From Schoenoplectus triqueter (Eukaryota > Streptophyta > Magnoliopsida > Poales > Cyperaceae): a stretch of 64,000 nucleotides of DNA. Below, one piece after another: positions 1 through 12,261 of the stretch. Position 1 is the first letter of the stretch. Each line of letters starts with the position of its first letter. The stretch lies in assembly GCA_964058805.1 (NCBI GenBank), contig CAXKVV010000626.1, positions 91,353 through 155,352 on the forward strand, in the 5' to 3' direction. The translations under genes were made by a program, and so were the position numbers. Under the pieces are notes generated by a model that was given only the letters and a program-made list of their open reading frames with translations, was not told the DNA's origin and searched no databases.

Positions 1-3000
1 GGCATCTACTCAATCCTGTCAGCTGGAATCCTCCTCTCCGTTTTCTTCATCGTCTCCAGTCTCTACTCCTCGGGTTACACCCCGTTCTCTCCTTTCAGCT
101 CCGCTTCTTCGTCCTCTTCATGTAAGATTGCTTTTTTATCTTTTGGTATTTTGTTATACTGATTGACCTGCCAATTTGATGGATGATGTTCACTTGATCT
201 CTCCATCTCGTGTGTAGTTAAAGTTATATCGGTTTCGAACCGAAATTTTTATAGTCGTATCGTTCAAGTCACCACTTGATCTGCGGAAAAGATAAAATCT
301 TGACTATGCTCAACTGTTGGAAACTCCTGGTCATACTAAAATTATTTCGATTCAGTATATGTATTTTTTTAATTCAAATTCAGTATTTTTGGCCAAATAG
401 GTTTGCGCACTTGGTTATTGGTACCATTTGAGTTTGAAGAGCTTAGGCTACTTGCAACTGGAATTGAATTCCTTAATATTCAATTTAAGTCATCTGCAAT
501 GAAACGAGCTTTAAAAAAAAGTTAAAGCAATTGATGATTTGTGCACAATTTTCACCTACGTTTTCCCTTTGCAATAATACCCATGATTTTGTCTTATCTG
601 CAACAAGTAGTTGATATCAATAAACTGATACCTGAGATATCTCGAGTTTTCTTTTTCCTGAAACAATCAACCCTTTAGTAAGTTGGAAATATAGATTCCT
701 TGATATTTTTTTCAGATTTATTTCCTAAACTACAAATGGAAGTAAAGAAAGAGCTGAGCTGTTTAATATTTCTCTAAATTAGTTACTGTACATTCGTTTA
801 TTGGGCTGATTTAGTCAATTTTTGAAACAATAAGTGTTTTTAGTAACTGTTTTGAAAATAATGCCAAAGCAGTGGGTGTTCATTGCAAGAATAGTGAATG
901 CTTGGTGGCTTTTTTAAACAAGGGCCCTTTTAGCTATATGCTGCTTGATGAAATTCAGATATCAATTTGTTTATTTGCAATTCAGTAGGAAGAAGAGGCA
1001 AAACATCACCATTGCTGACTGATGCTATCTCAAATGAAGGGAGGAACAATGATAGCACCTCAAGCAAAGATAGATATACTGTGTTGAAACCGGAAAACAC
1101 AACACCTATATGGAAGTTACCGACCAACAGTAAATTTCCAAAGCTGGAGGAATTTAAACTCACAGAAGTTATGGTCAGAAGTCGTGCCAAAGATAATGTT
1201 ATCATTGTTACCTTCGGGAACTATGCATTTATGGACTTCATTTTGAACTGGGTGAAGCATTTGACTGATCTTCATGTATTTAATCTGCTAGTTGGTAATT
1301 GTTCTCATTTTTCTACTTATTTGTTTCTTTCTCCGCATATACGTGTATCAAGACAAGGGATTGCCTAAGTTGTTGGGTTGCACTATTACGAGGCTGTCAC
1401 CACATCAACCCAGTGCACCTGTCCAATACAGTTTCTCTCTCAGAAATTATGAAATCCATCAACACACTTTTTTTTTACTGATGGTAACAGCTACTGTAGA
1501 AGTTACATTGTATAAAGTATGAGAAAACAGGATCCAGTTATTTTGTTACATAATTTAAAGATGAAGTGCCAGATGCTATTTGCAAATAAGTTTAAACATT
1601 AGGGGTCTACTTCCAAAACAAAAGGTTAAATACAAGGGTTAACATGCAAACCTCCATATTGCTAGCATAGATAGTTCATCATAAAATGATGAATGCACAG
1701 GTGCAATGGACAGGAAACTGCTAGAGGCATTGTACTGGAAAGGTGTGCCAGTATTTGATATGGGAAGCAACATGATCACTGAAGATGCAGGGTGGGGCTC
1801 TCCTACGTTTCACAAAATGGGAAGAGAGAAGGTCTTTCTAATTAATGCCATGCTACCATTCGGTATTGAGTTGCTTATGTGTGATACCGATATGGTCTGG
1901 TTGAAGGTAAAAAAACACATTCCTTTTTCTTCTTGCTTTTCTTTTTTAAAAACTGAATGAGGCTTAATTTATTATAAAAGTTTATCACAAAAATGCTGCT
2001 CAATGCACCATGAAACCATAGTTTTGGGTCATTCTTTAGTTTTACCCCAGTGTCATTCTTCATTGGATTTGTTGGCAAAACACCTTCCTTCATCTGCCCT
2101 TGAAAATTTTAAATTGTACAACAAATTAAAAGGTTCATGCTAGGCCTGTTACTCCTCTCTAATCCTCCTGTTCCCTCCTCTACCCTTAAATTAAGATGCC
2201 CTCAGAAGAGAATGATGAAAATTAACGCAATTTATGTCATCAACTGTTTCTGAAATTAATTGTATTTTTTAAAGATGATTACTTATGCAGCAAAATATTC
2301 ACAATTAACTGAAACAGAATCCACTACCATACATGGCAAGATATCCTGATGCAGATATACTGACATCAAGCGACCAAGTGGTCCCCACTGTCACTGATGA
2401 CAGCCTAGATGTCTGGCAAGAAGGTAACGGGTGGGTACATCATTGGATAATTTACCATAATTTCTCATTGTATTTTTATAATTTTTTTGAAGCTCTTTGT
2501 TTGATGTGTGCAACAGTAACTGGTGCATACAACATTGGCATTTTCCATTGGAGACCCACTGAGGCAGCTAAACAGCTAGCAAAAGAATGGAAAGAGCTTC
2601 TTGTATCAGATGACACGATATGGGACCAAAATGGTTTTAATGATCTGGTGCATAAGGTATTGGGGCCATCAGTACAAGATGTATCCACATCTGATGGTGG
2701 CCTTGTCTATGCATATGATGGAACCCTTAAATTGGGAATTCTTCCTGCTAGTATATTTTGTAGTGGCCATACTTACTTTGTCCAGGTACTACTTGTTACC
2801 TCTTGCTATGCGTGTTTATTGCTAATTCAACCATGCTGGTTAACGTGTCCTAATAATGTTGATTGTGGTTTAACTGGTCAGGTCAAACCTGATTGTTCAG
2901 TGCCTAATGTTAATTTTGTTTTTTTTTTTAAATTGTGAACATAAGAAGGACTGAACTTCCAACTAATTTTTGTTTAGATAAATACAAGAAAAATAAAAAC

Positions 3001-6000
3001 TAAAATATAAAAGAATTCACTAAATTTAGCAGAATTCTTAACCATAGATATGCAGTTCATATCAAGTCTGAATGAATGCATCTTTGAATAGACAATAAAA
3101 TAATGAGATTTTATACCAGCTGTTATCACTTTAACTCTCAACAGCAGTCTATCCCAATTGTGCACACCAGTCAGATCTTATTATTCATCAATAGATAGTT
3201 ATAAAAGAATGATATTCACTACAAACTAGTTTGACTTATAGGGACATCTTTGCAGGCTATGTACAAGCAGTTATGGTTAGAGCCATATGCTGTGCATACA
3301 ACATTTCAGTATGCTGGTACTGAAGGAAAGAGACATAGGTTACGCGAGGCCATGCAATTCTTTGACCCCCCTTCCTATTATGATACTCCAGGTCTCTCTC
3401 TCTCTCTCTCTCATTGTCATGTATGTTTTCAAATAGAGATATTTATATGCTTGTTTGAATTAACAGGAGGCTATATGTCATTTAAACCAAGGATACCGAA
3501 GAAGTTGTTACTAGATGGTGCTCATACTGTTAACTCTCATTTTGCCTTAGTCAATTACCAAGTAAATCTTTTTTCAATCCGGGAGTTTTCTTTAACCTAC
3601 CATATGGCATGAACTGAATATCCAGCCTGAAAACATAGATGAGTGTTCATTGTATGGCTAGTTAATTGGAGTTTATATTGCAGCTGAAACAAATACGGAC
3701 TGCACTGGCTGTTGCTACTTTGTTGAAACGCACCCTTGTAAGTCGACTTAACAATTCATCACAATTATGTATCTCATGGTTGCAACTTACAAATTGCTAA
3801 AGAATGTTGAACTGAGTGATTAGGTGATGCCGTCTATATGGTGTAGACTGGATCGGATGTGGTTTGGTCACCCGGGTATTATGGAAGGCACCTTGACCCG
3901 TCAACCTTTTCTATGCCCCATGGATCATGTTTTTGAGGTTATTTTACTAATCACTCCCTTCATTATCTTGATTCTTACAGGTTGTTTTGTTTAGAAGAAA
4001 CCTCTGAACATATGCCAAAACATAAAAAAAACCGTGGATTTTTGTGAGAACCTCAAATGTTTACATGGACAAATAATACTCCTATAGAAATTTCATTGGA
4101 TTTAAAAGTGAGTTATGTTGGACAAGTTTGCTCTTCTGCAAGTTTAACACCAAAAGTTGTTTTTCTGTCCATTTGAGAGAGTAATAAAATTTAGGAGCAT
4201 CAGAGCAAGAACGGGAATATGGGATGAAAAGAAATTATTAAATAAGTGAAAGGATAAAGTTCCTAGTTTGTGGTTTAGTGAAAGCTTATTCTCGTACAAT
4301 CCATATATGGTTTGGATGTACATATGGCTTGAATATCTGAGACATAACATATTTATTCTTTCTTTGCTATTTTTCATTCTTCTGATTGAGTTTGTTCTAT
4401 ATTCCTGTATTTCATGTTAAATCATGTTGCCTTTTCCAATGGGGTTAAAGTAACATATGTGTTTCTTGAAGAAAAGGGAAGACCCTTATTTTCTAGTCCC
4501 CAAAGTAATATACATTCATTCATTCCATGAAGTTTCAAATTTCTTATTATCAGTCCCTAAACATTTTAATCTATAGTTTTATTTTGGTCTCTGCATCATC
4601 TTCTTGCCAAAACGGGGGATGGTGGACATGATTCCTAATAGCTTATAGTACTGAGTGTGGAGCAACCCTTGATGGATATCATTTAGTAAAAAAAATGTAT
4701 ATATATTTTTTTGGCTAAGTTTACTGTAGTACCACATGCTATGAACTTAGAATGTTCAGGTACCTAAGAAGAATCTTAAATATCTATGGACAAGAATAGG
4801 AGCTAAAAATGCTTAAGGATCATTTATGCATGTAGCCAAGTACTCAAATTAATATAGAGTACTGTATTATTTTTCCCTCAAAGTGTGTACTGCTATCCAT
4901 TCTAGAATTGCTTTACTTAATGAAATGCATGCACAGATCAATGTGATGCTCAAGAACCTTCCAGAGAGTGAGTTCGGTCCTCAGATTGACTTCCGAGAAT
5001 ACTCTTTCCTTCAAAATCCTTCCTTGCCAAAACATGTGAGTTTTCTGTTGCTGTCTAATTACAATACTATTAACTGGATAGTAAGTTTTGGTATTATTAA
5101 GAAATGATAAGTACAGATGTTTGGTCAAGGGAAGTCCTTGTGGTTTTATTTGAATGTATACTTCCCTTTTTCAAGAGCATAAGCTTCAGAGAAAACAATG
5201 AAATGAGATGTTGCCTGCTTTTGCCTGCTTATTTGCCCCAGCAGAAATACTGAGGACTCATGACAAGAGTGACTCCACTTTCAGAAAAATTATTCATCAG
5301 ATGACACCAGATATTTTAATGGAAACTATTTTCCCTTTTTGTTCTATAAACACTCAAATCTGCATCAATCTTCTAATTGATGTATCTTTATTCAGAAAAA
5401 TGGAAGGGAACCCCTGTCAGCACTGAGACATGTTTAGTTATTTTTTAATGAAACTATTTTACCAATAGGGGAATGGATTTTCTCGTTCTGGGCATAATTT
5501 CTCTCAGGCTTGCCCTTCAATCTCAGTATGTTCTATCAAGCGTGAAATCTTTCCAACAAGTGTGAGCCCTGTACAAAAGATGCAGGTAACTTGGCATACT
5601 GGGAGTGTGCCAGTGAGCCTGGGGTGAAAAGTGTTTTGTGCCAAGGGAACATGATGGTGGATGGTGGACCAAAATGATATAAATTGACATGTAATGGGAT
5701 GTAAACAAAATTGTACCTTCAGGGGCTTCAAAAAGAAACGAGAAATTTAACTTTTAAGATCATTCATATAATTTTCTTTTCATTATGTGTTTACCAGGTA
5801 AAGGAATCCATACTAGAGGTTGACATATGCCAAAGAAACTCGTCCAATTGCAATCCATCCAATATTACTAGAACAGATCAACAAGGTTTTCTTAATCTCC
5901 CCAAGAACAGTACCCAACATGAGGTACTACTTCTTTAATCCTCTCATACCAAATTGTGCAACATGTATTTTTGCTCTGGACATAATTAAATATGAGCTTT

Positions 6001-6790
6001 CTTTTTTTTTTAATTTAACCAAAGATGTATTTCTGTGTTACATACATGCAATTAGTGGTGATAATTCAATTATACTATTAGATATTACTTGGTAGCCTAG
6101 TAAATTTTGGCATATATTTTGCTCGTGATAATGTAATTAAATAAGTAGATATGAAAACTGTACTAAAACAAAAGAACCAGTGCATTAGAACAGAAAAGTA
6201 CTGCATTTACTGAAAATTATTTGGCTCAGTTCAGCTCCATCAGAAACGGAACTGAATGAAAGACCTTTAACACTGTTATTTGTACTGTAGCTTGTGCAAA
6301 TTTTCTCTCCCTACAAGGATTTCAAGGTCATACAGTTTTCATCGATGCTTGATGTATTTCAAGGTTTTTCAGACAAGGTAATCTACTGATTACTTTTTGC
6401 AGCAATATTATGTATCTTCGTACAGTGCTTCAAAATATTCTTTTTCAAAATGAGGGTACCTCAAATTGCATTTTTTCTGAAGTGAGAAAAGCCACCCCCC
6501 CCCCCCCCCAAAAAAAAAAAAAAAAAAAAAACCATTGAGATGGACAATGAAGAAAGAGGCTGTTCATTTTGAGTAATTTAGATGTTTTCAATGAACTATT
6601 AGATTATATCATAATGCAGGAAATGGAGGCCAAATTTAGGAATAGAGTGCAAAGATATGTGGGGATATGGTGCTGTGTAATGTTGCGAGATCCAGGTCAC
6701 ATTTACTATGACATGTATTGGGATGAGAAACCAGCCTGGAAACCTGAACCACCACGCTCTAGGCAAGATGACCATCCCCCTTGGGCTTAA
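1..6790 (+). CDS. XEG113: Extensin arabinosyltransferase XEG113 orthologue (GT77), 13 exons, 5' end cut by window
   Basis: Thirteen exons join in frame to 630 codons plus stop: 1-121, 986-1294, 1701-1906, 2318-2423, 2517-2785, 3256-3391, 3467-3561, 3684-3737, 3824-3937, 4937-5035, 5798-5923, 6291-6377 and 6620-6790. All introns are GT-AG. Exon 1 encodes a hydrophobic stretch (about residues 4-22 of the visible part) that fits a type II Golgi signal anchor; only some 15-20 N-terminal residues are missing. The catalytic domain has the blocks NVIIVTFGNYAFMDF, GWGSPTFHKMGREKV, a DxD-type metal and nucleotide-sugar site in CDTDMVWLK (codons at 1883-1891), GIFHWRPTEAAK and YVGIWCC, and ends DDHPPWA. 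Length and block order match Arabidopsis XEG113 (about 640 aa). By family knowledge it adds an arabinofuranose to the hydroxyproline-linked arabinan of extensins in the Golgi. No frameshift or in-frame stop was found, so the gene looks functional. The assignment is made from recalled family sequence, not a search. Confidence 0.93.
3392..3466 (+). other. Shortest XEG113 intron (75 bp) with TC microsatellite at the donor
   Basis: Intron 6 runs from 3392 to 3466 between the PG and GY codons and is only 75 bp. Its donor is embedded in a (TC)n tract at about 3392-3411, so the donor context is GGTCTCTC rather than GTAAG-like. The reading frame across the junction (a split glycine codon) supports this site. 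Confidence 0.7.
6490..6531 (+). repeat. Poly-C/poly-A homopolymer run in XEG113 intron 12
   Basis: A run of about 19 C is followed directly by about 23 A inside the intron between exons 12 and 13. It contributes no coding sequence. Homopolymer lengths of this kind are often unreliable in assemblies. Confidence 0.85.
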
Positions 6791-7258
6791 CTGATGCATG
6801 CCTCTGCCTTCATGCATATTTGACACAATTATATGTAGGTTTTCTGATTTAGGATTACAGAGCAATTCATTCTCTTTTCCATTGAATATATTCAGAAATC
6901 ACTTGATACTATCTTTCTTGCCTCGAGCTCTCTTTGAATACACAGAGATGTTCAGGTGAAATCAATCAGTAATTGCAACTGAACAGATCCAAGGTTTTCA
7001 AATGGAGATGGGTCCCTCTTTATTGCTGTCAGAATAGAGATATCCATAATAACTATGTTGTTGAGGCACTAGTGAGTACTGAATAGTGAATTAGTGATAG
7101 AGTGCTTCATGCATTGATAATAGATGGATACAAGAATGTACCTTTTATTTTTAATATTTATGAACGACCTTCGTCCTTTCTTTTCTTGTTAATTTCTAGT
7201 ATTTCTAAAATTAAGATTTTATTTCTAGAATTATATTTTTACAGAAAATTACTTTTTT

Positions 7259-7260
<2 letters not shown>
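6791..7260 (+). other. XEG113 3' UTR and downstream flank
   Basis: This non-coding stretch follows the TAA stop. It is T/A-rich, as expected for a plant 3' UTR, but no single polyadenylation site can be chosen with confidence. Beyond about 7150 it grades into the repeat cluster. No other gene is visible. Confidence 0.4.

Positions 7261-7261
<1 letters not shown>

Positions 7262-7289
<28 letters not shown>
7262..7289. repeat. (TA)n microsatellite bordering a foldback element
   Basis: About 14 TA dinucleotides sit immediately next to the left end of the 7289-7687 foldback element. Confidence 0.85.
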
Positions 7290-7293
<4 letters not shown>

Positions 7294-7687
7294 AAAATTA
7301 ACGTGCTTGTAAGAGTACAGAGCTCTTATATGATTCTAACTCAAAAAGTATATCAAATGATTTTTAAGTTTTTATTTTTTCTCTCATTTAATTTTTCATA
7401 TTGAAATTTTATAGGTGAGATGTTGAGTTTTTTAAGTTACTATTTTTAATTTTTAAAAATAATATATAAATATTAAATATTTTATTATTATTTTAGAACT
7501 AATTTTTAAAAATTAAAATACTAACATAAAAAACTTGAAATTTCTTAAATTTTTGTATCCCATAAGATTTTCATATGAAGAATATAATGAAAGTGATAAA
7601 TTAAAACTTGAATATCATTTGATGCATTTTTTGAATTAGAATTACGGAGATGCTCTATGCTCATAGGAGCATGCTAGTTTTACTATA
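7289..7687. mobile_element. Foldback MITE family A, copy 1 (TA-flanked)
   Basis: The two ends are imperfect inverted repeats: TAAAATTAACGTGCTTGTAAGA on the left pairs with the complement of the segment ending GCATGCTAGTTTTA on the right. The inner arms (CTCAAAAAGTATATCAAATGA and its complement) extend the stem through most of the roughly 400 bp. There is no coding capacity. Related copies lie at 8407-8774 and 26061-26439. The left side abuts a TA microsatellite and the right side abuts TATATAGAGA. Confidence 0.7.
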
Positions 7688-7700
7688 TAGAGAGATAAAG

Positions 7701-8092
7701 ATTATTGTAAAAATATTTGTATTTGAGGTGATATATAAATGCGTCAAAAAATATATTTTAAAATCTAAAAAAATTTAATTTATGGTTTTTATTAAATTCT
7801 TCATATGAAAACTTTATATGATACAAAAATTTGAAACATTTTGAATTTTTTTAAGTCATCCTTTTGAATTTCTAAAAAAACAATCATAAAAATAATAATA
7901 AATATTCAATGTTTGTGTTTTTTTTTTAAATTCAAAAGAGTGGTTTGAAAAAATTTAAAATGCTCTAAATTTTTGTATCATGTAAAATTTTCATATGAAG
8001 AACTTAATGGAAATTATAAATTAAAATTTTTAAGATTTTAAAAAATATTTTTTGATGCATTTGCATATCGACTGAAATGCAAACGTTTTTTA
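7701..8092. mobile_element. Foldback MITE family C, copy 1
   Basis: The left end (ATTATTGTAAAAATATTTGTATTTGAGGTG region) is an inverted copy of the right end (CGACTGAAATGCAAACG region). The internal arms AATTTAATTTATGGTTTTTATTAAATTCTTCATATGAAAA pair with their complement near 7990-8040; this motif is described across positions 7765-7810. The element is about 390 bp long and non-coding. A second copy at 9244-9989 is interrupted by a nested insertion. Confidence 0.65.
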
Positions 8093-8094
8093 AA

Positions 8095-8330
8095 TGGTTA
8101 CAAAGTTTGTTGATCTAACGATTTTTACACCATCCAAAATTAGTAATTTTGTATCTATCTAAAAAATAGCAAAGAGTTTAAAAAATATATATATAATTTG
8201 ATCTTCAAAGATATTTCAATATGAAGATCACGTTCAATTGTTTGGATCCGTCGTTTGAACTTTGAAATTTGAGATACGGGCGCAAAACACAGAATGTTTT
8301 GTGCTTCGTGAAGCATCATAGCCTCACACA

Positions 8331-8331
<1 letters not shown>
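8095..8331. mobile_element. Half copy of foldback family B ending in CT/TA microsatellite
   Basis: The segment matches the right arm of the complete family B element at 8818-9209: an ATTTGATCTTCAAAGATATTTC block, then ATGAAGATCA, a GTTTGGATC block and a TTGAGATAC block. The opposite arm is absent. It terminates in the (CT)n(AT)n microsatellite that starts at about 8332. Similar half copies end in TA repeats at about 25976 and 47755. Confidence 0.6.

Positions 8332-8407
<76 letters not shown>
8332..8407. repeat. (CT)n(AT)n compound microsatellite
   Basis: About 19 bases of CT are followed by roughly 28 AT dinucleotides. The tract joins a family B half copy on the left to a family A element on the right. 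Confidence 0.9.
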
Positions 8408-8410
<3 letters not shown>

Positions 8411-8774
8411 AAACTAGCGTGCTTCTAAAAATACAGAGCTCCTTCATGATTCTAGCTTAAAAAGTATATCAAATGATCTCCAAATTATTATCACTTTCAT
8501 TAAATTTTTTATATTGAAATCTTATGGGTACAAAAATTTAGGATGTTTTGAGTTTTCTAAATCGCTCTTTTTAATTTTTGAAAATAATATATATTTTATT
8601 ATTATTTTTAGAGTTGATTTTCAAAGATTGAAAAAAGAGTGACTTAGAAAAGTTGAAATACCCAAAATTTTTGTACCCCATAAGATTTCAATGTTAAGAA
8701 TTTAATGAGAGTGATAAATCAAAATTTTGAAATTATTTGATATATTTTTTGAGCTAGAACACTCTAACTTTACT
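8407..8774. mobile_element. Foldback MITE family A, copy 2
   Basis: The left end GTAAAACTAGCGTGCTTCT and the block TCAAATGATCTCC match copy 1. The right half mirrors them (GATTTGATATATTTTTTGAGC-like block, then CTCTAACTTTACTC). The stem runs through positions about 8450-8760, including TTTTGAGTTTTCTAAATC and its complement. The right terminus is shorter than the left. There is no ORF. The element is TA-flanked on both sides. Confidence 0.65.
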
Positions 8775-8779
8775 CTCTC

Positions 8780-8780
8780 C

Positions 8781-8817
<37 letters not shown>
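8780..8817. repeat. (TA)n(GA)n microsatellite
   Basis: A TA tract runs into a GA tract and separates family A copy 2 from the complete family B element. Confidence 0.85.
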
Positions 8818-8818
<1 letters not shown>

Positions 8819-9209
8819 GTGTGCTAATGTACTTTATAAAGCACAAAATACTTCACGCTTATATCTCATGTTTTGAAATTCAAATGAACGATCCAAACCG
8901 TTAAATATGATCTTCATATAAAAATCTCCTTGGTGATCAAATTTTTTTTTTTTGGATTTTTTTACTATTTTTTTGAAGGGCTACAAAATTCATTGATCTG
9001 ACGTCGTCTGAACCATTCAATAACAATGATTTTCTAACCCTTTAAATAAGTAGCAAAAAAATTTCAAAAAATATAGAATTTGATCACCAAAGAGATTTTG
9101 ATATGAAGATCATATTTAACGGTTTGGATCGTCTATTTGAATTTTAAAATATGAGATATAAGCGTGAAGTACGAAATATTTTGTGTTTCATAAAGCACAT
9201 TAGCACACC
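8818..9209. mobile_element. Complete foldback MITE family B (TA-flanked)
   Basis: Long terminal inverted repeats begin AGGTGTGCTAATGTACTTTA on the left. On the right the complement reads AGGTGTGCTAATGTGCTTTA. Pairing continues through the TTCAAATGAACGATCCAAACCG block for over 120 bp per arm. The centre (about 8960-9060) is T/A-rich and unpaired. Length is about 392 bp, with no coding sequence, and TA or GA microsatellites lie on both sides. Size and TA-repeat context recall the Micron elements of rice. Confidence 0.75.
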
Positions 9210-9243
9210 TATATATATATATATAGAGAGAGAGAGATATATA

Positions 9244-9989
9244 TACTATTGTGAAAATGTTTGTATTTCAACTGATATGTAAGCGAATAAAAAAATATAT
9301 TTAAAATATTAAAAAATTTAATTTATGATTTTCATTAAATTCTTCATATGAAAACCTTATGGGATGCAAAAATTTGGAGTGTGTTGTTTTTTCAAAAATT
9401 CAAAAGAGTGGCTTAAAAAACTCAAAACACCCGAAATTTTTGTATCCTACAAGGTTTTTATATGAAGAATTTAATGGAAACCATAAATTAAAATTTTTGA
9501 GGTTTTAAAATATAATTTTTGAACTGTTTATATATCGGCTAGGGGTGTCAATTATTGACCCGACCCGACATGACCCGAAGATAAATGGGTCAGGTATGAG
9601 TTTAATTTTTTTGACTCAAATCTAATCGGGTCGGGTTCGGGTCAACCCAACCCGACCCGATTAATTATATTTTTTGAAATATTTTATGATTTAGTACTAA
9701 TTAAAACTTAAATATACACTAATTAAGATTGATTATAAATTAATTAATATTTAATTGCTTAAAATTATATAAAAATAATTAATAATTAATTAATTATTTT
9801 ACACGGATCGGGTCGGATCGACCCGTGACCCGATCGGTTCGGGTATGGGTCAATATTTTTTGACCGAATTTAATCGGGTCGGGTCAAGAAAAATTATAAA
9901 ATAATATGACCTGACCCGAACCCGATTCAAACCCGACCCATTGACACCCCTAATATCGACTGAAATGCAAACATTTTCACAATAATCAA
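9244..9989. mobile_element. Foldback MITE family C, copy 2, split by a nested MITE
   Basis: The left end TACTATTGTGAAAATGTTTG is complementary to the right end CAAACATTTTCACAATAA. Inner arms match copy 1 at 7701-8092. The element is interrupted at 9540-9952 by a hAT-like MITE; removing that segment restores the sequence seen uninterrupted in copy 1 (CATATCGACTGAAATGC at about 8064). Confidence 0.75.
9540..9952. mobile_element. hAT-like MITE with GACCCG-rich interior, nested in family C copy
   Basis: Thirteen-base terminal inverted repeats TAGGGGTGTCAAT are exact at both ends. The flanks are ATATCGGC on the left (9532-9539) and ATATCGAC on the right (9953-9960), an 8-bp target duplication with one mismatch, which is the hAT signature. 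The interior contains many GACCCGACCC-like words in both orientations around an AT-rich core. There is no ORF of use, so it is non-autonomous. Confidence 0.85.
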
Positions 9990-12261
9990 CTCGTCTATAT
10001 ATATATATATAATAATAACATGACTGTCAATGGTGTGAATTTGTGATCACTGTAGTATATTCTTTGCTTAATTAAGACATGAGGATTTTACTTTTAGCAC
10101 AGTTAGGAGGGTCTACAGATGTAATTTGAATATTTATATAAATTTAATAGCCTCTGAAAACTTAAGGCATTAGTGAAGCATTTTTCAGTTCACTGCTTAT
10201 ATATATACAAAAATCGCACTAGGAAACCTATGCTGTGCAAAAATTCCTTTGTATATACTTGCACCAAAACTTGCTAAAATTGCTAAAATAAATTTGAAAG
10301 AACCAATTTATCTAGCTAACGAGAAAAAATACTCATGATTCACAAGATCGTAAAGATCAAAAAAGAAAAGAGTAAAAACCACAATTATAAAACTAGATAT
10401 TTTATTAAAAAAAGATAATTACTTTTTGCATTTAATAAGAGAGAATTGAAGGAAGTTGTATGGATGAATACCTGTCAAATAGAGTGTCGTTCAGAAGAGC
10501 TGTCCAAGTGCGAAGCGAACTGCAGTGTTAGTACTTAATATGGTTTTATTATATTTGTATTGTTATAATTTTTTGGATACGAATAGTCCGGATATGGATA
10601 TGGATCGGATATTCGATGGATATCTAGATACAGATCGGATATCAGTCAGATACAAATATAAATATGGATATATTTCAGATATTAAATAAAAATATTATAT
10701 ATATTATTGAAAAATAATTGTATATTATTTTTTGGTAGAATCATTAATTATAAAAAATATTAATTATAAAAGTTAAATACTAATTATTATTATATTAATA
10801 GTTCAAATTTATCAATGAATTATAAAAAATATTACATTAACACAAATTGGATATAAAATAAATTAGATTTTTAATGTACACTAAAAATATAATTAAAAAA
10901 ATATATAATAGAAATATTTCAGTTACTTATTCAGATAAAATTGGATAATATCAGATCGGATACCTTCTGATAGTGTCGAATATTGATGAATAATAGATAA
11001 ACAGTTGGATACAGATAGGTAATAGCCAAATCGCATCTTTATCAGTAAAAAAATTTTTAGATACTGATACAAATACAAATACGAATCGAATAATTTTCAC
11101 TATTTCTCGGATCCTCTCAGATTGGATCACAAATAAAATTAGATATTATCTGATTCGTTAACACCCTTAGTAGTGCCAGGCGCCAAAGCCTGATTACAAA
11201 TATTTCACGGAGGAATAATATAAGAATATTGGGCTGGAAACAAATTTGGGCCTGGAATTAACTCAAGCTGAGTTATTAATCGAACAGGACCCACAACCCA
11301 GTGACATAATTGTATTTTCTTCTTACATTTGGGGGCCAACGCAGTGAACACAACCCACAGTCCAGTCAAAAATATTTGGGCCGTTGTGTTTTGATTCTCT
11401 TATGTTTTGCAACAATTACGAATTACAACATTTTCAGTTGTGGCTTTATAATATAATATAGAGAGAACTATTGATTGCAGTTTTATCAACAAATTGAATA
11501 ACAATTGTATCATCCAGTCTTATTTCTTTTTATCCAGTTTATTCCAGCTCAGAGTTTCATGCGAAAGTCTTGCTAATACGTTGAATTAGCTGAGTAATTG
11601 ATTAATTTAAAAAAAAAATCAAGAGAGGCTTTATGAGCTCCTTGGTTGAGAGCTGAATCGTAAAAATAAATATATAAAATGAGATTTTCAAGCAAGCTAA
11701 AGCTGTAAATTCTGCCTTGTCAAAAAACTTGTATGTATATTAATATCAAAATCACGGAAGTGAATAAAATCAATGTCAGTTAACTCAGTTTGACATTTTA
11801 GATCGCTATCAGAGGGGCAGAACTTCACAAATAGATTGTTTTGGCACACAATGCTCCAGTGCTTCACACTGGAATTTTTAAAAGGGAAAATAGAAGAAGA
11901 AAATTAAAAAAAATAAAAATAAAAAGTTAATGGAAGCAAGCAAATGCACAACGATTAACCACACATTATATTTGTACTACTCTACATCACGACAGAGCAT
12001 CAGACCCTCCACTGTTTCCTTTTTAACCAACTTTCACATCCCATTCAGTTAACCAATTTTCTACAGCTGGAATATTATAGGCATCACCAGTGTCACCAAA
12101 AAAGCAGCAGGAGATATCCCTAGATAAAGCCATCACCTATTTCAACAAACAAAAAAGCAGGAAGTATCTCTGCTCTTGATGCCTTTTTTTTTTTTCTTTT
12201 TCTCAGGATAAGTAATCTGTTGTGAAGCATTCATCCTCTCTGCCTTGAATTTCAGTGATGT
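9990..12261. other. Intergenic region, no gene seen
   Basis: This lies between the repeat cluster and the MATE gene. From about 10560 to 11170 there is degenerate GGATATGGATA-type repetition and an AT-rich core ending in CGTTAACACCCTTAG, which may be the right end of another MITE whose left end I could not locate. The rest shows no ORF with recognisable protein similarity. Confidence 0.4.

Noticed and set aside
967..1368. XEG113 exon 2 read as a separate 133-codon gene
   Set aside because: The splice sites at 986 and 1294 connect it in frame with exons 1 and 3; the remainder of the frame is intron.
10541..11175. GGATATGGATA-rich tract as a defined transposon
   Set aside because: Only a possible right end (GTTAACACCCTTA) was found; no matching left end or target duplication, so it is mentioned only in the regional note.
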